64,000 nucleotides of DNA from an uncultured Burkholderiaceae bacterium (lineage in GTDB: Bacteria; Pseudomonadota; Gammaproteobacteria; Burkholderiales; Burkholderiaceae_B): NCBI GenBank assembly GCA_934525625.1, contig CAKSZL010000005.1, positions 1-64,000 of the forward strand, written 5' to 3'. A model generated the notes under the pieces. It was not told where the DNA came from and did no database searches. It saw nothing but the letters and a program-made list of their open reading frames with translations. The first letter of the stretch is position 1; every line of letters begins with the position of its first letter. This document shows positions 14,828 to 23,043 of the stretch, in pieces. Both the position numbers and the translations under genes were made by a program.

Positions 14828-14866
14828 TTAGAAGGCCCGTGCTCTATCCAACTGAGCTACTGACGC
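14828..14866 (-). pseudogene. 5' half of the chromosomal tRNA-Arg(UCU) (attR)
   Basis: On the minus strand: GCGTCAG (14866-14860), TA, D stem GCTC/GAGC, anticodon stem CGGGC (14839-14835) and anticodon loop CTTCTAA (14834-14828). After the loop the sequence continues AAAGGGGTAAC and cannot form the rest of the tRNA. Unlike most tRNA integrations, the junction does not restore the gene. Together with 6133-6177 it gives a perfect cloverleaf. Confidence 0.93.
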
Positions 14867-14973
14867 GCAATGCCCGCTGCCGCGGGCAAGGCTACGCATT
14901 TTACCCTGCCCTGCGTATCCTTGCGGCGCGGTGCTACAGTTGATGTTCCGCTTCGGCGTAATCAACTACCGCT

Positions 14974-16203
14974 ATGCCTGTTTTACGTTTTCTTCAGTCC
15001 CTGCTTGCCGCCTGCCTGCTGTGCGGCGCCCCGCTGGCCATGGCCGGCATCACCTACCAGATCGAATCCCCGAAAGACGGCGGCCCCGTCGTCATTACCG
15101 GCATTCTGTTCAACGATACGAACAGCGTCCTGTCCTGGCAACCCGCGCAAACCTTGGCGCTGACCTGGCAAACGCCCGACGGCCGCACCGTCCAGGGCGA
15201 GGCCCGGCTGGTGTCCTCCGCCGACGCCATCGAGCTGCCCGTCAACAACTTCGCCGCGCTGCGCTGGGAGACCGAACGGCCGGCCCAATTGCACGGCCTG
15301 CTGGCGCTGCGCGTGCAGGATCAAGAAACCTTGCTGGCCCTGAACGCCCCGTCTTCGGCGCCGGGTTCATCAGCCCAGCCGCTGGGCGACGTGGCTCAGG
15401 CCGCGCCCGAATACGCCGTTCAGGAACCAGCCGGCTCCGTAAGCGCGGGCGGCGCGCAGGCGTCCGCCAAAACCCCTTCCGCTTTCGACAATTTCCGCAA
15501 TGCCATCTCCACCCACGACCCCATTTACTTTGCCGTGGGCGGCGCGGACGGCACGCATGCGCGCTTCCAGGTCAGCTTCAAGTACCGCCTGTTCTCGCCC
15601 GAATCGGAAGACGATCCGCATTTCATCGACCACTTCTACCTGGGCTATACCCAGACTTCGCTGTGGGATCTGGACGGCCGCTCCAAGCCCTTCATCGACA
15701 CCACCTACAACCCCTCGCTGTTCTGGCGGCAAGACAAGCTGCTGGCGTCCGAGCAGGAGCGCGCCTTCCTGGGGCTGGCCGCGGGCGTCGAGCACAAGTC
15801 CAACGGCAAGGGCGGCGGCGACTCGCGCTCGCTCAACAATCTGTTCATCCAACCCGAGTTCAACTACCGCTTCGGCGACGGCAGCACGCTGACCTTCGCG
15901 CCGCGCGTGAAGTCTTATTTCTCGATCTCGGACAACCGCGACTACGCGGATTACGCCGGCCACGTGGATTGGCAGTTGCGCTGGGCTCAGGATCAAGGCC
16001 TGGTGCTGGGCGGCCTGTACCGCCAGGGCAAGTATGGCCGCAACACCTGGCAACTGGACGCCGCCTGGCCGCTGCGCCGTACGCCGCTGAACATGAACGG
16101 CTATTTGTACGTGCAGTATTTCAAGGGCTATGGCGACACGCTGCTGGGCTACGACCAGAAAAGCAGCCCACGCGTGCGGGTGGGCTTGGCGCTGGTGCCT
16201 TGA
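14974..16203 (+). CDS. pldA: Outer membrane phospholipase A (PldA)
   Basis: A 409-residue protein with a signal peptide cleaved near PLAMA-GITYQ. A roughly 130-residue N-terminal region is followed by an 12-stranded-barrel-like phospholipase domain starting near HDPIYFAVG. The catalytic residues of E. coli PldA (H142, S144, N156) align to H274, S276 and N288 in VEHKSNG...SRSLNNL, with exact spacing. The protein ends in the barrel strand VRVGLALVP. The enzyme hydrolyses phospholipids that reach the outer leaflet. It is the first chromosomal gene to the right of the element, transcribed away from it. The long N-terminal extension is common in betaproteobacteria. Confidence 0.92.
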   Translation: MPVLRFLQSLLAACLLCGAPLAMAGITYQIESPKDGGPVVITGILFNDTNSVLSWQPAQTLALTWQTPDGRTVQGEARLVSSADAIELPVNNFAALRWETERPAQLHGLLALRVQDQETLLALNAPSSAPGSSAQPLGDVAQAAPEYAVQEPAGSVSAGGAQASAKTPSAFDNFRNAISTHDPIYFAVGGADGTHARFQVSFKYRLFSPESEDDPHFIDHFYLGYTQTSLWDLDGRSKPFIDTTYNPSLFWRQDKLLASEQERAFLGLAAGVEHKSNGKGGGDSRSLNNLFIQPEFNYRFGDGSTLTFAPRVKSYFSISDNRDYADYAGHVDWQLRWAQDQGLVLGGLYRQGKYGRNTWQLDAAWPLRRTPLNMNGYLYVQYFKGYGDTLLGYDQKSSPRVRVGLALVP

Positions 16204-16215
16204 TGCGCCGGGCGC

Positions 16216-18489
16216 TTAGCCCGAAACGGCCGCCGCCTGCTCGATGGGCTGCGCCAGCGCTTCGCGTATGACATCGGGCGTAAACGGCACGCGGCGCAAA
16301 CGCCGCCCCGTCGCATCGAACAAGGCGCTGGCGATGGCCGCCGGCGCCGGCACCGAAGACGATTCGCCGGCCCCCATGGGAGGCTCGTCCTGGCGCGGCA
16401 TCTGCAGCACGTCTATCTCGGGCACGTCGGCGAAATTCGCGATGGGGTAGGCGCCCCATTCCAGCGCCGTCACGCCCTGGGCATCGAAGCTGACGCGTTC
16501 TTTCAGGGTGCGGCCCAGCATCTGGATGACGTTGCCCTGTATCTGGTGGCGCACGCCGTCGGGGTTGACGACCATGCCGGTGTCCTGCCCGACCACCACT
16601 TTGTGCACCTTGACCTGCCCGGTGGCGGCATGCACGGACAGATCGACGACCCAGGCCGACCAAGCCGCCCCGAAGCCCGGGAAGCGGCTATGCACGTAGC
16701 GCGCATAAGAAACGCCGCGCCCATGCATCCAGCCTTGCGCATCGGGCTCGCCGCGCGACCCGCTGGCGCCAGGCGACCAGCCGGCGCGCTCGGCCGTCGC
16801 CCTCAGCACGTCGCGGGCGCGTTCGTCGTCCAGATGGGCCAGCCGGAAGCTGACCGGGTCTTGGCCGGCCTCGAACGCCAGTTCGTCGATGAAAGAATCG
16901 TGCGCAAAGGAATTTGGCAAGGCCGACACCCCGCGCAGCCAGGCCGAACGCACGATGGCCGCCATATCGTGGGAGACGATGCGCATATTGGGATAGCGGT
17001 ACGGCGGCACCGCCGTGCGGTCGCCCATCTCCAGCATGCGCGGCTCGGCCGGCGTGACGCCGGTAAGCAGCAGCGCCAGCGTGGGCGCGTCGTTGGAGGG
17101 ATAGCTGGTGGTGAAATCGTAAGAGAGCAGATTGCCTTGTTCGTCCAGCGAGCCTTCAACGTCCATCAGTTGGGTAGAGCCCTTGGGTTCCCAGCCGTGC
17201 TCTTGTTCGCGCGTCAGTTGCACGCGCACCGGCCGGCCGATGGCGCGCGACACCAGCACGGCATCGGCGCAAACGTCGTCGGCGCAATTGCGCCCGTAGC
17301 AGCCGGCGGCCTCCATGCGCACGACGTCGATGCGCCCTTCGTCTTCTTGCAGCAGCCGGCTTAGCTCGATGCGCAGCATGTGCGGATTTTGGCTGCCCGA
17401 CCACACGCGCACGCCGTCTTCGCCGTAGTCGGCCACGGAACAGGACGGCCCGATGGAGGCATGCATTTGATAAGGCCAGACATAGGTGCGGCGCAGCCGC
17501 ACGCTTGCCTGAGCGCCCTCGGCTTCGGCCTGCTCGCGCAGCACGCGCTCGGTGTAGGGCTGGCCGCGCACCGCGGCTTCCAGGTCGTCCAGCGGTATCA
17601 GCGGCGGCGGGTCGCGCCATTCGACCTTGAGAGCCTTGGCGGCGGCGATGGCCTGCTCTTCGCGCGGCGCCGCCACGGCGACGAAGTCGCCCACGACGAC
17701 CACCTGGATGTCGTCGGCGATGTGCGCCACGGAATCGCGGTCCACGCAGACGAGGCTTTTGGCGACGAAAGGCCCGGCATCCCGGCCCACGTAGGGCGGG
17801 CGCACCACGCGCCCATGCCACATGCCCGGCACGCGCACGTCGTGCACGTACACCGGCTGGCCCGTGGCCTTGGCGGGAATGTCCACCCGGCTGGCCGAAC
17901 GGCCCACCAGCGTATAACTGGCGGACGGCTTGAGCGGCACCTTGTCGGAGTGCGGCAAGCGGTGGTGTTCGTCCTGGAAGAGCGCCCAGTATTCAGTCGT
18001 GCGGCCGTCGGGCGCGCGGATGACGCCGCCCTCTTCCACTTGCAGCGCATCGGCCGGCAAGCCCCACTGCTCGGCGGCTTTGTCGATGAGGAACTGCCGC
18101 GCCACGGACGCAGCCTGGCGCAGCGGCACCGAGGAGATCTGTATGGTGGCGCTGGCGATGGTGGGGCCTTGATTGGGCGTGGCCGAGGTATGCCCCAGCA
18201 GCATTTCCACCGCCGACATCGGCAGGTAAAGCTCTTCGGCGACGATTTGCGCCAACGAAGTGCGCACGCCCGTGCCCAGGTCGACGTGGCCGTTGAAGGC
18301 CAGCACGCGCCGCTCTTTCGCCAGCAGGGCGACGAAGATGTCGTCGTAGGGCTGGCGGTAGCCGGACGCCAGGCCCGGCTGGCGCGGCGCGGGCTTGGGC
18401 GCGCTGGCGGCGGGCCGCAGCACCAATATGGCGCCCTTGGCCTGCCAGAGATTGCTGAAGAGTGTCTTGGGTAGATGGTCGGCTGACAT
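16216..18489 (-). CDS. Molybdopterin-binding catalytic subunit of an aldehyde/N-heterocycle dehydrogenase
   Basis: A 757-residue xanthine-dehydrogenase-family large subunit of the IorB/NicB type. The start at 18489 (MSADHLPK) has AGGCAGGA upstream; a longer frame begins at 18552. Motifs include FNGHVDLGTGVRTSLAQI, GHTSATPNQGPTIAS, GCYGRNCADDVCADAVL and the catalytic Glu (about residue 709) in MGAGESSSVPAPAAIASAL. These enzymes hydroxylate aldehydes or N-heteroaromatic rings with water, passing electrons through 2Fe-2S to cytochrome c. It is divergent from the genes for its likely 2Fe-2S and cytochrome subunits. Isoquinoline/nicotinate-type oxidation is plausible; the true substrate is unknown. 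Confidence 0.85.
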   Translation of the reverse strand: MSADHLPKTLFSNLWQAKGAILVLRPAASAPKPAPRQPGLASGYRQPYDDIFVALLAKERRVLAFNGHVDLGTGVRTSLAQIVAEELYLPMSAVEMLLGHTSATPNQGPTIASATIQISSVPLRQAASVARQFLIDKAAEQWGLPADALQVEEGGVIRAPDGRTTEYWALFQDEHHRLPHSDKVPLKPSASYTLVGRSASRVDIPAKATGQPVYVHDVRVPGMWHGRVVRPPYVGRDAGPFVAKSLVCVDRDSVAHIADDIQVVVVGDFVAVAAPREEQAIAAAKALKVEWRDPPPLIPLDDLEAAVRGQPYTERVLREQAEAEGAQASVRLRRTYVWPYQMHASIGPSCSVADYGEDGVRVWSGSQNPHMLRIELSRLLQEDEGRIDVVRMEAAGCYGRNCADDVCADAVLVSRAIGRPVRVQLTREQEHGWEPKGSTQLMDVEGSLDEQGNLLSYDFTTSYPSNDAPTLALLLTGVTPAEPRMLEMGDRTAVPPYRYPNMRIVSHDMAAIVRSAWLRGVSALPNSFAHDSFIDELAFEAGQDPVSFRLAHLDDERARDVLRATAERAGWSPGASGSRGEPDAQGWMHGRGVSYARYVHSRFPGFGAAWSAWVVDLSVHAATGQVKVHKVVVGQDTGMVVNPDGVRHQIQGNVIQMLGRTLKERVSFDAQGVTALEWGAYPIANFADVPEIDVLQMPRQDEPPMGAGESSSVPAPAAIASALFDATGRRLRRVPFTPDVIREALAQPIEQAAAVSG

Positions 18490-18773
18490 GGCATTCCTGC
18501 CTTGATGCCGGGCGAACCCCGACATCGAATGTATACGTGATATCCCCACCATACTCCAAAGCCACCGGCATATAAAGGGGCAAGGTGTTGCCGCCCCTAT
18601 ACCCTAGGGGAAAACCATGAATCCACGCGGTTCAGTGAATACGCTGCATCACGGTATCATTGAAACAGCCGGAAACCTACCGGCCAACAAGGCGGCCTCC
18701 TCTTTCAATATATAGCGTATACACTCTATTTCTATATATGCCGAGCCGGCCGCTGCATTGCGGTATTGCCACC
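18490..18773. promoter_or_regulatory. Divergent promoter region of the molybdenum hydroxylase genes
   Basis: No gene. TGTATACGTGATAT at 18530-18543 recurs in inverted form at 18710-18723 (complement TGTATACGCTATAT), 12 of 14 bases identical. The two copies face the two divergent genes and are probably sites for one shared regulator. No regulator gene is adjacent. Confidence 0.4.
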
Positions 18774-19247
18774 ATGAACCGTAGCACTCCACTGACTCTG
18801 CACGTCAATCAGCAAACCCACACGGTCGCCGTCAGCCCCGAGACACCGCTGCTGTACGTGCTGCGCAACGACCTGGGCCTGAACGGGCCCAAGTTCGGCT
18901 GCGGCCTGGGCGAGTGCGGCGCCTGTACGGTATTGGTGGACGGCGTGGCGGCGCGCTCCTGCGTGCTGCCGGTGCAGGCCGTGCAGGGCCACGAAGTCAC
19001 CACGCTGGAAGGCCTGGGCACGCCCGACGCCCCCGGCCCGGTGCAGCAGGCCTTCATCGACCAACAGGCCGCCCAGTGCGGCTACTGCCTGAACGGCATG
19101 ATCATGACGATGCAAGCCTTGTTGAACCGCAATCCGCACCCTACCGAAGAACAGATACGCCGCGAACTGAAGTACAACCTGTGCCGCTGCGGCACCCACG
19201 TGGAAATCCTGGCGGCCGCCAGGCAGGCGGCGGAGCGCCATTCATGA
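18774..19247 (+). CDS. 2Fe-2S subunit of the molybdenum hydroxylase
   Basis: A 157-residue small subunit with both expected clusters: a plant-type ferredoxin site CGLGECGACTVLVDG...C near residues 42-62 and the C-terminal helical site CGYCLNGM...CRCGTH near residues 101-143. Length and motifs match IorA/NicA/CoxS. It carries electrons from the molybdenum centre to the cytochrome subunit. The start at 18774 (MNRSTPLTL) gives the family N-terminus; a longer frame runs through promoter sequence. It overlaps the next gene by 4 bp (ATGA), implying coupled translation. Confidence 0.93.
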   Translation: MNRSTPLTLHVNQQTHTVAVSPETPLLYVLRNDLGLNGPKFGCGLGECGACTVLVDGVAARSCVLPVQAVQGHEVTTLEGLGTPDAPGPVQQAFIDQQAAQCGYCLNGMIMTMQALLNRNPHPTEEQIRRELKYNLCRCGTHVEILAAARQAAERHS

Positions 19248-22129
19248 ATTCAACGCCGCCTCATACGGGCCAGCAGGTCGCAGCACCCGGCATCACCACT
19301 CCCCCCGCCGCTTGGCGCATCTTGCACGGCGCCGCCTTGCGCCCGCCCCTGATGCGCTGGGATGGGCAAGCCTATACCGGCGCCCGCCTGAGCAGCCTGG
19401 ACGACACCGAGGCCGCGCACATCACCGGCGTCGTCAAAATCGTGCGCCACAACGACTTCGTGGGCGTGGTGGCTTCCCAGCCCCAGCAGGCGCGGCGCGC
19501 CTGTTCGCTGCTGGACGCACAGTGGCTGATGCCGGTGGACGGCTTCGGCAAACCCGAAGCCTCCGCGCTGCAAGCCCCTCCGGGCGCCAGCCAGAACAAA
19601 CCGGCATTCGAGCGCAGCTACGGCTGGCTGGCTTCGGCGAACCAGCAAGCCGCCTACGCCATCGCCGACTACGACGGCCAATGCCTGTCGGTATGGGCCG
19701 GTGTCAGCCACCCAGAACTGCTGCGCGCAGAACTGGCGCAGCTTTGCGGCCTTTCCACCGACGCCGTGCTCGTGCACCCGCTGGACGCGGGCGAAGCCTA
19801 CGACGCCGCGGTCGATGCCGCGCTATTGAGCCGCCACGTCGCGCGCCCCGTGCGGGTCGAATCCCAGGCCGAAGCCTGTCCGCAGGACATCCGCATCAAC
19901 TGGCTCGCCCACGGCGGCCCCGGCGCCCCGAGCTACCAGGCCCAAGGGCCGTACGCATTGCCCAGGCGGCCGTCCGTGGCTGCCCTGCTGTGCGGCCTGC
20001 AATATCCCGCCCGGGCCGACATGGCGCTGCGCGCCGACACGCGCAACGAGCACGCCGGGCCCGACGCGCCGCAATCCGTTGCGCTCGCCCCCCGGGCCGG
20101 CGACGACACGCTGGCGGCCCAGGTGTTTGCGCGCGAATCCTTTTTCGATGAATACTGGCGCGCCCAGGAACGCGACCCCTTGCAGGCTCGGCTGGACGAG
20201 CTGGACGACGACACCGGGCGCGCGCTGATCACATCCGTGGCCCAGCGCTCCGGCTGGACGGGCCAATCGCCCGGCCCCGGCCAGGGGCGCGGCTTCGCCT
20301 ACGCCCACGTCATCGACAACACCCGGCAACCGCCCAGCCATATCTGGTCGGCCTGGGTCGCCGACGTGGCCGTCGACCCGCAAAGCGGAGACGTGCAGAT
20401 CACCCGGTTGACGGTAGGCCACGACATCCAGGCGGTCGACGCCCAGCCCGCCACGACACAATCATTGGAAGACAACATACGCGGCAGCGCCGCCCGCTTG
20501 CTGCAGGCTCCGGCCACGCACGACACCTGGGGCACAGACGCAACCAGCCTAAACGCCGCGCCGGCCGCCACCGAAATCCAGCTGGCGCAGCCGGCCTCCG
20601 CCCTGCCCGCCGCCCCTTTGTGCTGGCATCGCGGCGCCGAGCTGCCCGCCACCGCGGCCATCGCCAACGCCATCCACCAGGCCACCGGCATCCGCCTGCG
20701 CCAGGCGCCGTTCGACACCCAGGCCTTGCAGCGCCAGATACAGCAGCAAGGCGGCGGTTCGGCCTCGTCCTGGAAGCTCGGTCTGGGCTGGCTGGGCGGT
20801 GCGGCCGCGGCCGTCGGAGGCCTGATGCTGACCGCCATGCCCTGGCGCCCCGCCATCGCGCCGCTGGCCGCCGTCGATACGTCCATCTATTCCGAGCAGG
20901 CTATAGAACGCGGCCGCCTGGTCGCCATCGCCGGCGACTGCATGGTTTGCCACACCTCGAAAGACGGCCCCGTCAACGCTGGCGGGCTGCCGCTGGACAC
21001 CCCCTTCGGCACCATCTACACCACCAACATCACGCCCGACCGCGAAACCGGCATCGGCGCCTGGAGCTACGCCGCGTTCGAGCGCGCCATGCGCCAAGGC
21101 ATACACCAGGACGGCCGCCACTTGTATCCGGCCTTCCCGTACACGGCCTTCGCCAAGATCAGCGAGGGCGACATGCAGGCGCTGTACGCCTACCTGATGG
21201 TGCAGGAACCCGTTTCCTACCGCCCGCCCGACACCAAGCTGGCCTTCCCCTACAGCCTGCGGCCCGCCTTAGCCGGATGGAATTTGCTGTTCCACGACGC
21301 CAAGCCCTACGAGCCCGACCCCGAACAAAGCATGCTGTGGAATCGCGGCGCGTACCTGGTGCAGGGCGCTGGCCATTGCGCCGCCTGCCACTCGCCGCGC
21401 AACGCGATGGGCGCCGAGAAAACCGGGGAGCACTTTCTGGCCGGCAACGTGCTGGAAGGCTGGGAGGCCCCGCCCCTGAACGCGCTTTCCAAAGCGCCGA
21501 TTCCCTGGACGGAAGACAGCCTGTTTGAGTACCTGCGCACCGGCTATTCGCCTCTGCACGGTATCGCCGCCGGCCCCATGGCGCCAGTGGTGCATGGGCT
21601 GTCGCAATTGCCGGAGGAAGACGTGCGCGCCATGGCTCATTATCTGGCAACGCTGGCCGCGCCTGCCGCGACGGACGCGGCCACGGCCGCCACGGCCGCT
21701 GCTACCGCTACAGCAACCGCCGCTACCGCCCCCGCCAGCCAAGCCCAGCAAGCCGCCGCGCTGGAACAGCGCAGCCGCGACAACGAAGCCGTCATGCTGT
21801 TGCCCGGCGAGCGCCTGTTCGAAGGCGCCTGCGCCGTCTGCCACGACAGCCGCGACGGCCCGCCGCTATTCGGCGCGCGACCCTCGCTCGCGCTCAACAC
21901 CAATCTGCACAGCGATCTTCCGGACAACGTCATCCAGGTGCTGCTGCACGGCGTGGACGACCCCGCGCTGCCCAGCATGGGCTACATGCCCGGCTTCAAA
22001 GACAGCCTGAACGACCGCCAACTGGAAGACCTGCTCGTCTACATGCGCCAGCGCTTCGCGCCGGACAAGCCGGCGTGGGAAGGATTGCCGGAGAAGATCA
22101 AGACGCTGCGCGAAGCGCCACGGCATTGA
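19244..22129 (+). CDS. Catalytically degenerate molybdopterin-like domain fused to a tri-haem cytochrome c
   Basis: A 961-residue fusion. Residues 1-500 resemble a shortened molybdopterin subunit (compare VWAGVSHPELLRAELAQL and AAIANAIHQATGIRLRQAPF with the 757-residue partner). The catalytic GAGE is CWHR here, so Arg463 stands in place of the catalytic Glu. A hydrophobic anchor follows at 510-535, then three haem sites CMVCH (566), CAACH (712) and CAVCH (863), the last two separated by an Ala/Thr-rich linker. In NicB-type enzymes an active molybdenum domain is fused to such cytochromes; here activity and electron transfer seem split between two genes. The start at 19244 overlaps the 2Fe-2S gene. 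Confidence 0.85.
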   Translation: MNSTPPHTGQQVAAPGITTPPAAWRILHGAALRPPLMRWDGQAYTGARLSSLDDTEAAHITGVVKIVRHNDFVGVVASQPQQARRACSLLDAQWLMPVDGFGKPEASALQAPPGASQNKPAFERSYGWLASANQQAAYAIADYDGQCLSVWAGVSHPELLRAELAQLCGLSTDAVLVHPLDAGEAYDAAVDAALLSRHVARPVRVESQAEACPQDIRINWLAHGGPGAPSYQAQGPYALPRRPSVAALLCGLQYPARADMALRADTRNEHAGPDAPQSVALAPRAGDDTLAAQVFARESFFDEYWRAQERDPLQARLDELDDDTGRALITSVAQRSGWTGQSPGPGQGRGFAYAHVIDNTRQPPSHIWSAWVADVAVDPQSGDVQITRLTVGHDIQAVDAQPATTQSLEDNIRGSAARLLQAPATHDTWGTDATSLNAAPAATEIQLAQPASALPAAPLCWHRGAELPATAAIANAIHQATGIRLRQAPFDTQALQRQIQQQGGGSASSWKLGLGWLGGAAAAVGGLMLTAMPWRPAIAPLAAVDTSIYSEQAIERGRLVAIAGDCMVCHTSKDGPVNAGGLPLDTPFGTIYTTNITPDRETGIGAWSYAAFERAMRQGIHQDGRHLYPAFPYTAFAKISEGDMQALYAYLMVQEPVSYRPPDTKLAFPYSLRPALAGWNLLFHDAKPYEPDPEQSMLWNRGAYLVQGAGHCAACHSPRNAMGAEKTGEHFLAGNVLEGWEAPPLNALSKAPIPWTEDSLFEYLRTGYSPLHGIAAGPMAPVVHGLSQLPEEDVRAMAHYLATLAAPAATDAATAATAAATATATAATAPASQAQQAAALEQRSRDNEAVMLLPGERLFEGACAVCHDSRDGPPLFGARPSLALNTNLHSDLPDNVIQVLLHGVDDPALPSMGYMPGFKDSLNDRQLEDLLVYMRQRFAPDKPAWEGLPEKIKTLREAPRH

Positions 22130-22143
22130 GTAAAGACAGCGGA

Positions 22144-22220
22144 GCGTCAGGAATATATCGCTGACGCCCCGTTTTCATTGGGGCGACGTAGGTTGGGCTG
22201 ACGCAGGAAGCCCAACCTAC
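22144..22220. repeat. Two inverted repeats including a GTAGGTTGGGCT palindrome
   Basis: Downstream of the cytochrome gene: GCGTCAG/CTGACGC at 22144-22167 (10-nt loop), followed by CCCGTTTTC and probably terminating the plus-strand operon; and a perfect 12-bp repeat GTAGGTTGGGCT / AGCCCAACCTAC at 22188-22220 (9-nt spacer). The second has the form of a dispersed REP-like palindrome. Confidence 0.65.
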
Positions 22221-22242
22221 AAGGTCGGCCGCGCATCACAAT

Positions 22243-22277
22243 AAAAAACGCTGGCAGTGCCGATGGCACCGCCAGCG
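22243..22277 (-). terminator. Intrinsic terminator of the first LIV transporter operon
   Basis: On the minus strand CGCTGGCGGTGCC-ATC-GGCACTGCCAGCG is followed by TTTTTTAT, a long stem with U tract 23 bp after the livF stop. Confidence 0.9.
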
Positions 22278-22299
22278 CGTGGCTTGAATCGAGCGCCGT

Positions 22300-23043
22300 T
22301 CAAACCGTCAAGTAAGCCCGCCGCACTTCTTCGTTGTCGGCCAATTCGGCCATCGAGCCCGTAAAGCGGATCTGGCCTTTTTCGAGCACGTAGGCGCGGT
22401 CGGAGACCAGTTCGGCGAAGTGCACGTTCTGTTCCGACAGCAGAATACTGACACCCTGCGCCTTGAGCTCCAGAATCATGTTCGCCATCTGCTCGACGAT
22501 GACCGGGGCAACGCCCTCGGAGGGCTCGTCCAGCAGCACCAGAAAGGGGTTGCCCATCAGGGTGCGCGCCACCGTCAGCATCTGCTGCTCGCCGCCGCTC
22601 ATCTGGCCGCCGGGGCGGTCTTGCATGGCGCCCAAGTTGGGAAACAGCTTGTACAGGGCCTCGGGCTTCCAGGTAAGCGCGGGGGTGCCGTCCGGCCAAA
22701 TGCGCGGCGGCTGGCGGCCGACTTCCAGGTTCTCGGTGACGGTGAGGTCGGTGAACACGCGGCGGTCTTCGGGCACGAAGCCCAGGCCGGCGCGGGCGAT
22801 TTCGAAGGGCTGCTTGCCCGTGATGGACTGGCCCATGAATTCGACCTGGCCTTTCCATTTGGCCATCAGGCCCATTACGGCCTTGAGCGTCGTGGTCTTG
22901 CCGGCACCGTTGCGGCCCATCAGGGCCACGACCTCGCCGCGCCGCACGTTGAGCGACACGTCGAACAGGATGTGGGCGGCGCCGTACCAGGCGTTCAGGT
23001 CGGTTGCCTTGAGCAGGGTGAGCGTATCAGCGGCTTGCGTCAT
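22300..23043 (-). CDS. livF: LIV-type ABC transporter ATPase (LivF), system 1
   Basis: A 247-residue ATPase with Walker A GRNGAGKTTT (residues 43-52), signature MSGGEQQML and Walker B VLLDEPSEG, then the LivF-type SEQN H-loop region. It powers system 1 with LivG and the fused permease. It overlaps livG by 4 bp and ends the operon before a strong terminator. LivF and LivG are told apart by length and by the LSGGEQQM signature. Confidence 0.92.
   Translation of the reverse strand: MTQAADTLTLLKATDLNAWYGAAHILFDVSLNVRRGEVVALMGRNGAGKTTTLKAVMGLMAKWKGQVEFMGQSITGKQPFEIARAGLGFVPEDRRVFTDLTVTENLEVGRQPPRIWPDGTPALTWKPEALYKLFPNLGAMQDRPGGQMSGGEQQMLTVARTLMGNPFLVLLDEPSEGVAPVIVEQMANMILELKAQGVSILLSEQNVHFAELVSDRAYVLEKGQIRFTGSMAELADNEEVRRAYLTV

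Larger units (their letters stand above)
6171..14836. mobile_element. Integrative mobilizable element in tRNA-Arg(UCU), about 8.66 kb
   Basis: The boundaries are set by the 9-bp core TTAGAAGGC, present at 6171-6179 and 14828-14836, and by the two reciprocal tRNA halves outside. The interior is AT-rich against GC-rich flanks. Cargo in order: integrase, H-NS-like protein, two membrane proteins, Rep, extended type IV pilin, MobA, MobC, two unknown genes, putative excisionase and a complete tRNA-Arg. No type IV secretion genes are present, so transfer would need a helper. Paired TTGCTCCAA repeats lie just inside both ends. In the circular form the excisionase end and the integrase end would be adjacent. 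Confidence 0.92.

Noticed and set aside
18914..19243. N-terminal extension of the cytochrome fusion to a 1071-residue protein
   Set aside because: The added 110 residues overlap the 2Fe-2S gene out of frame and are Arg-rich; the ATGA overlap start at 19244 is normal.
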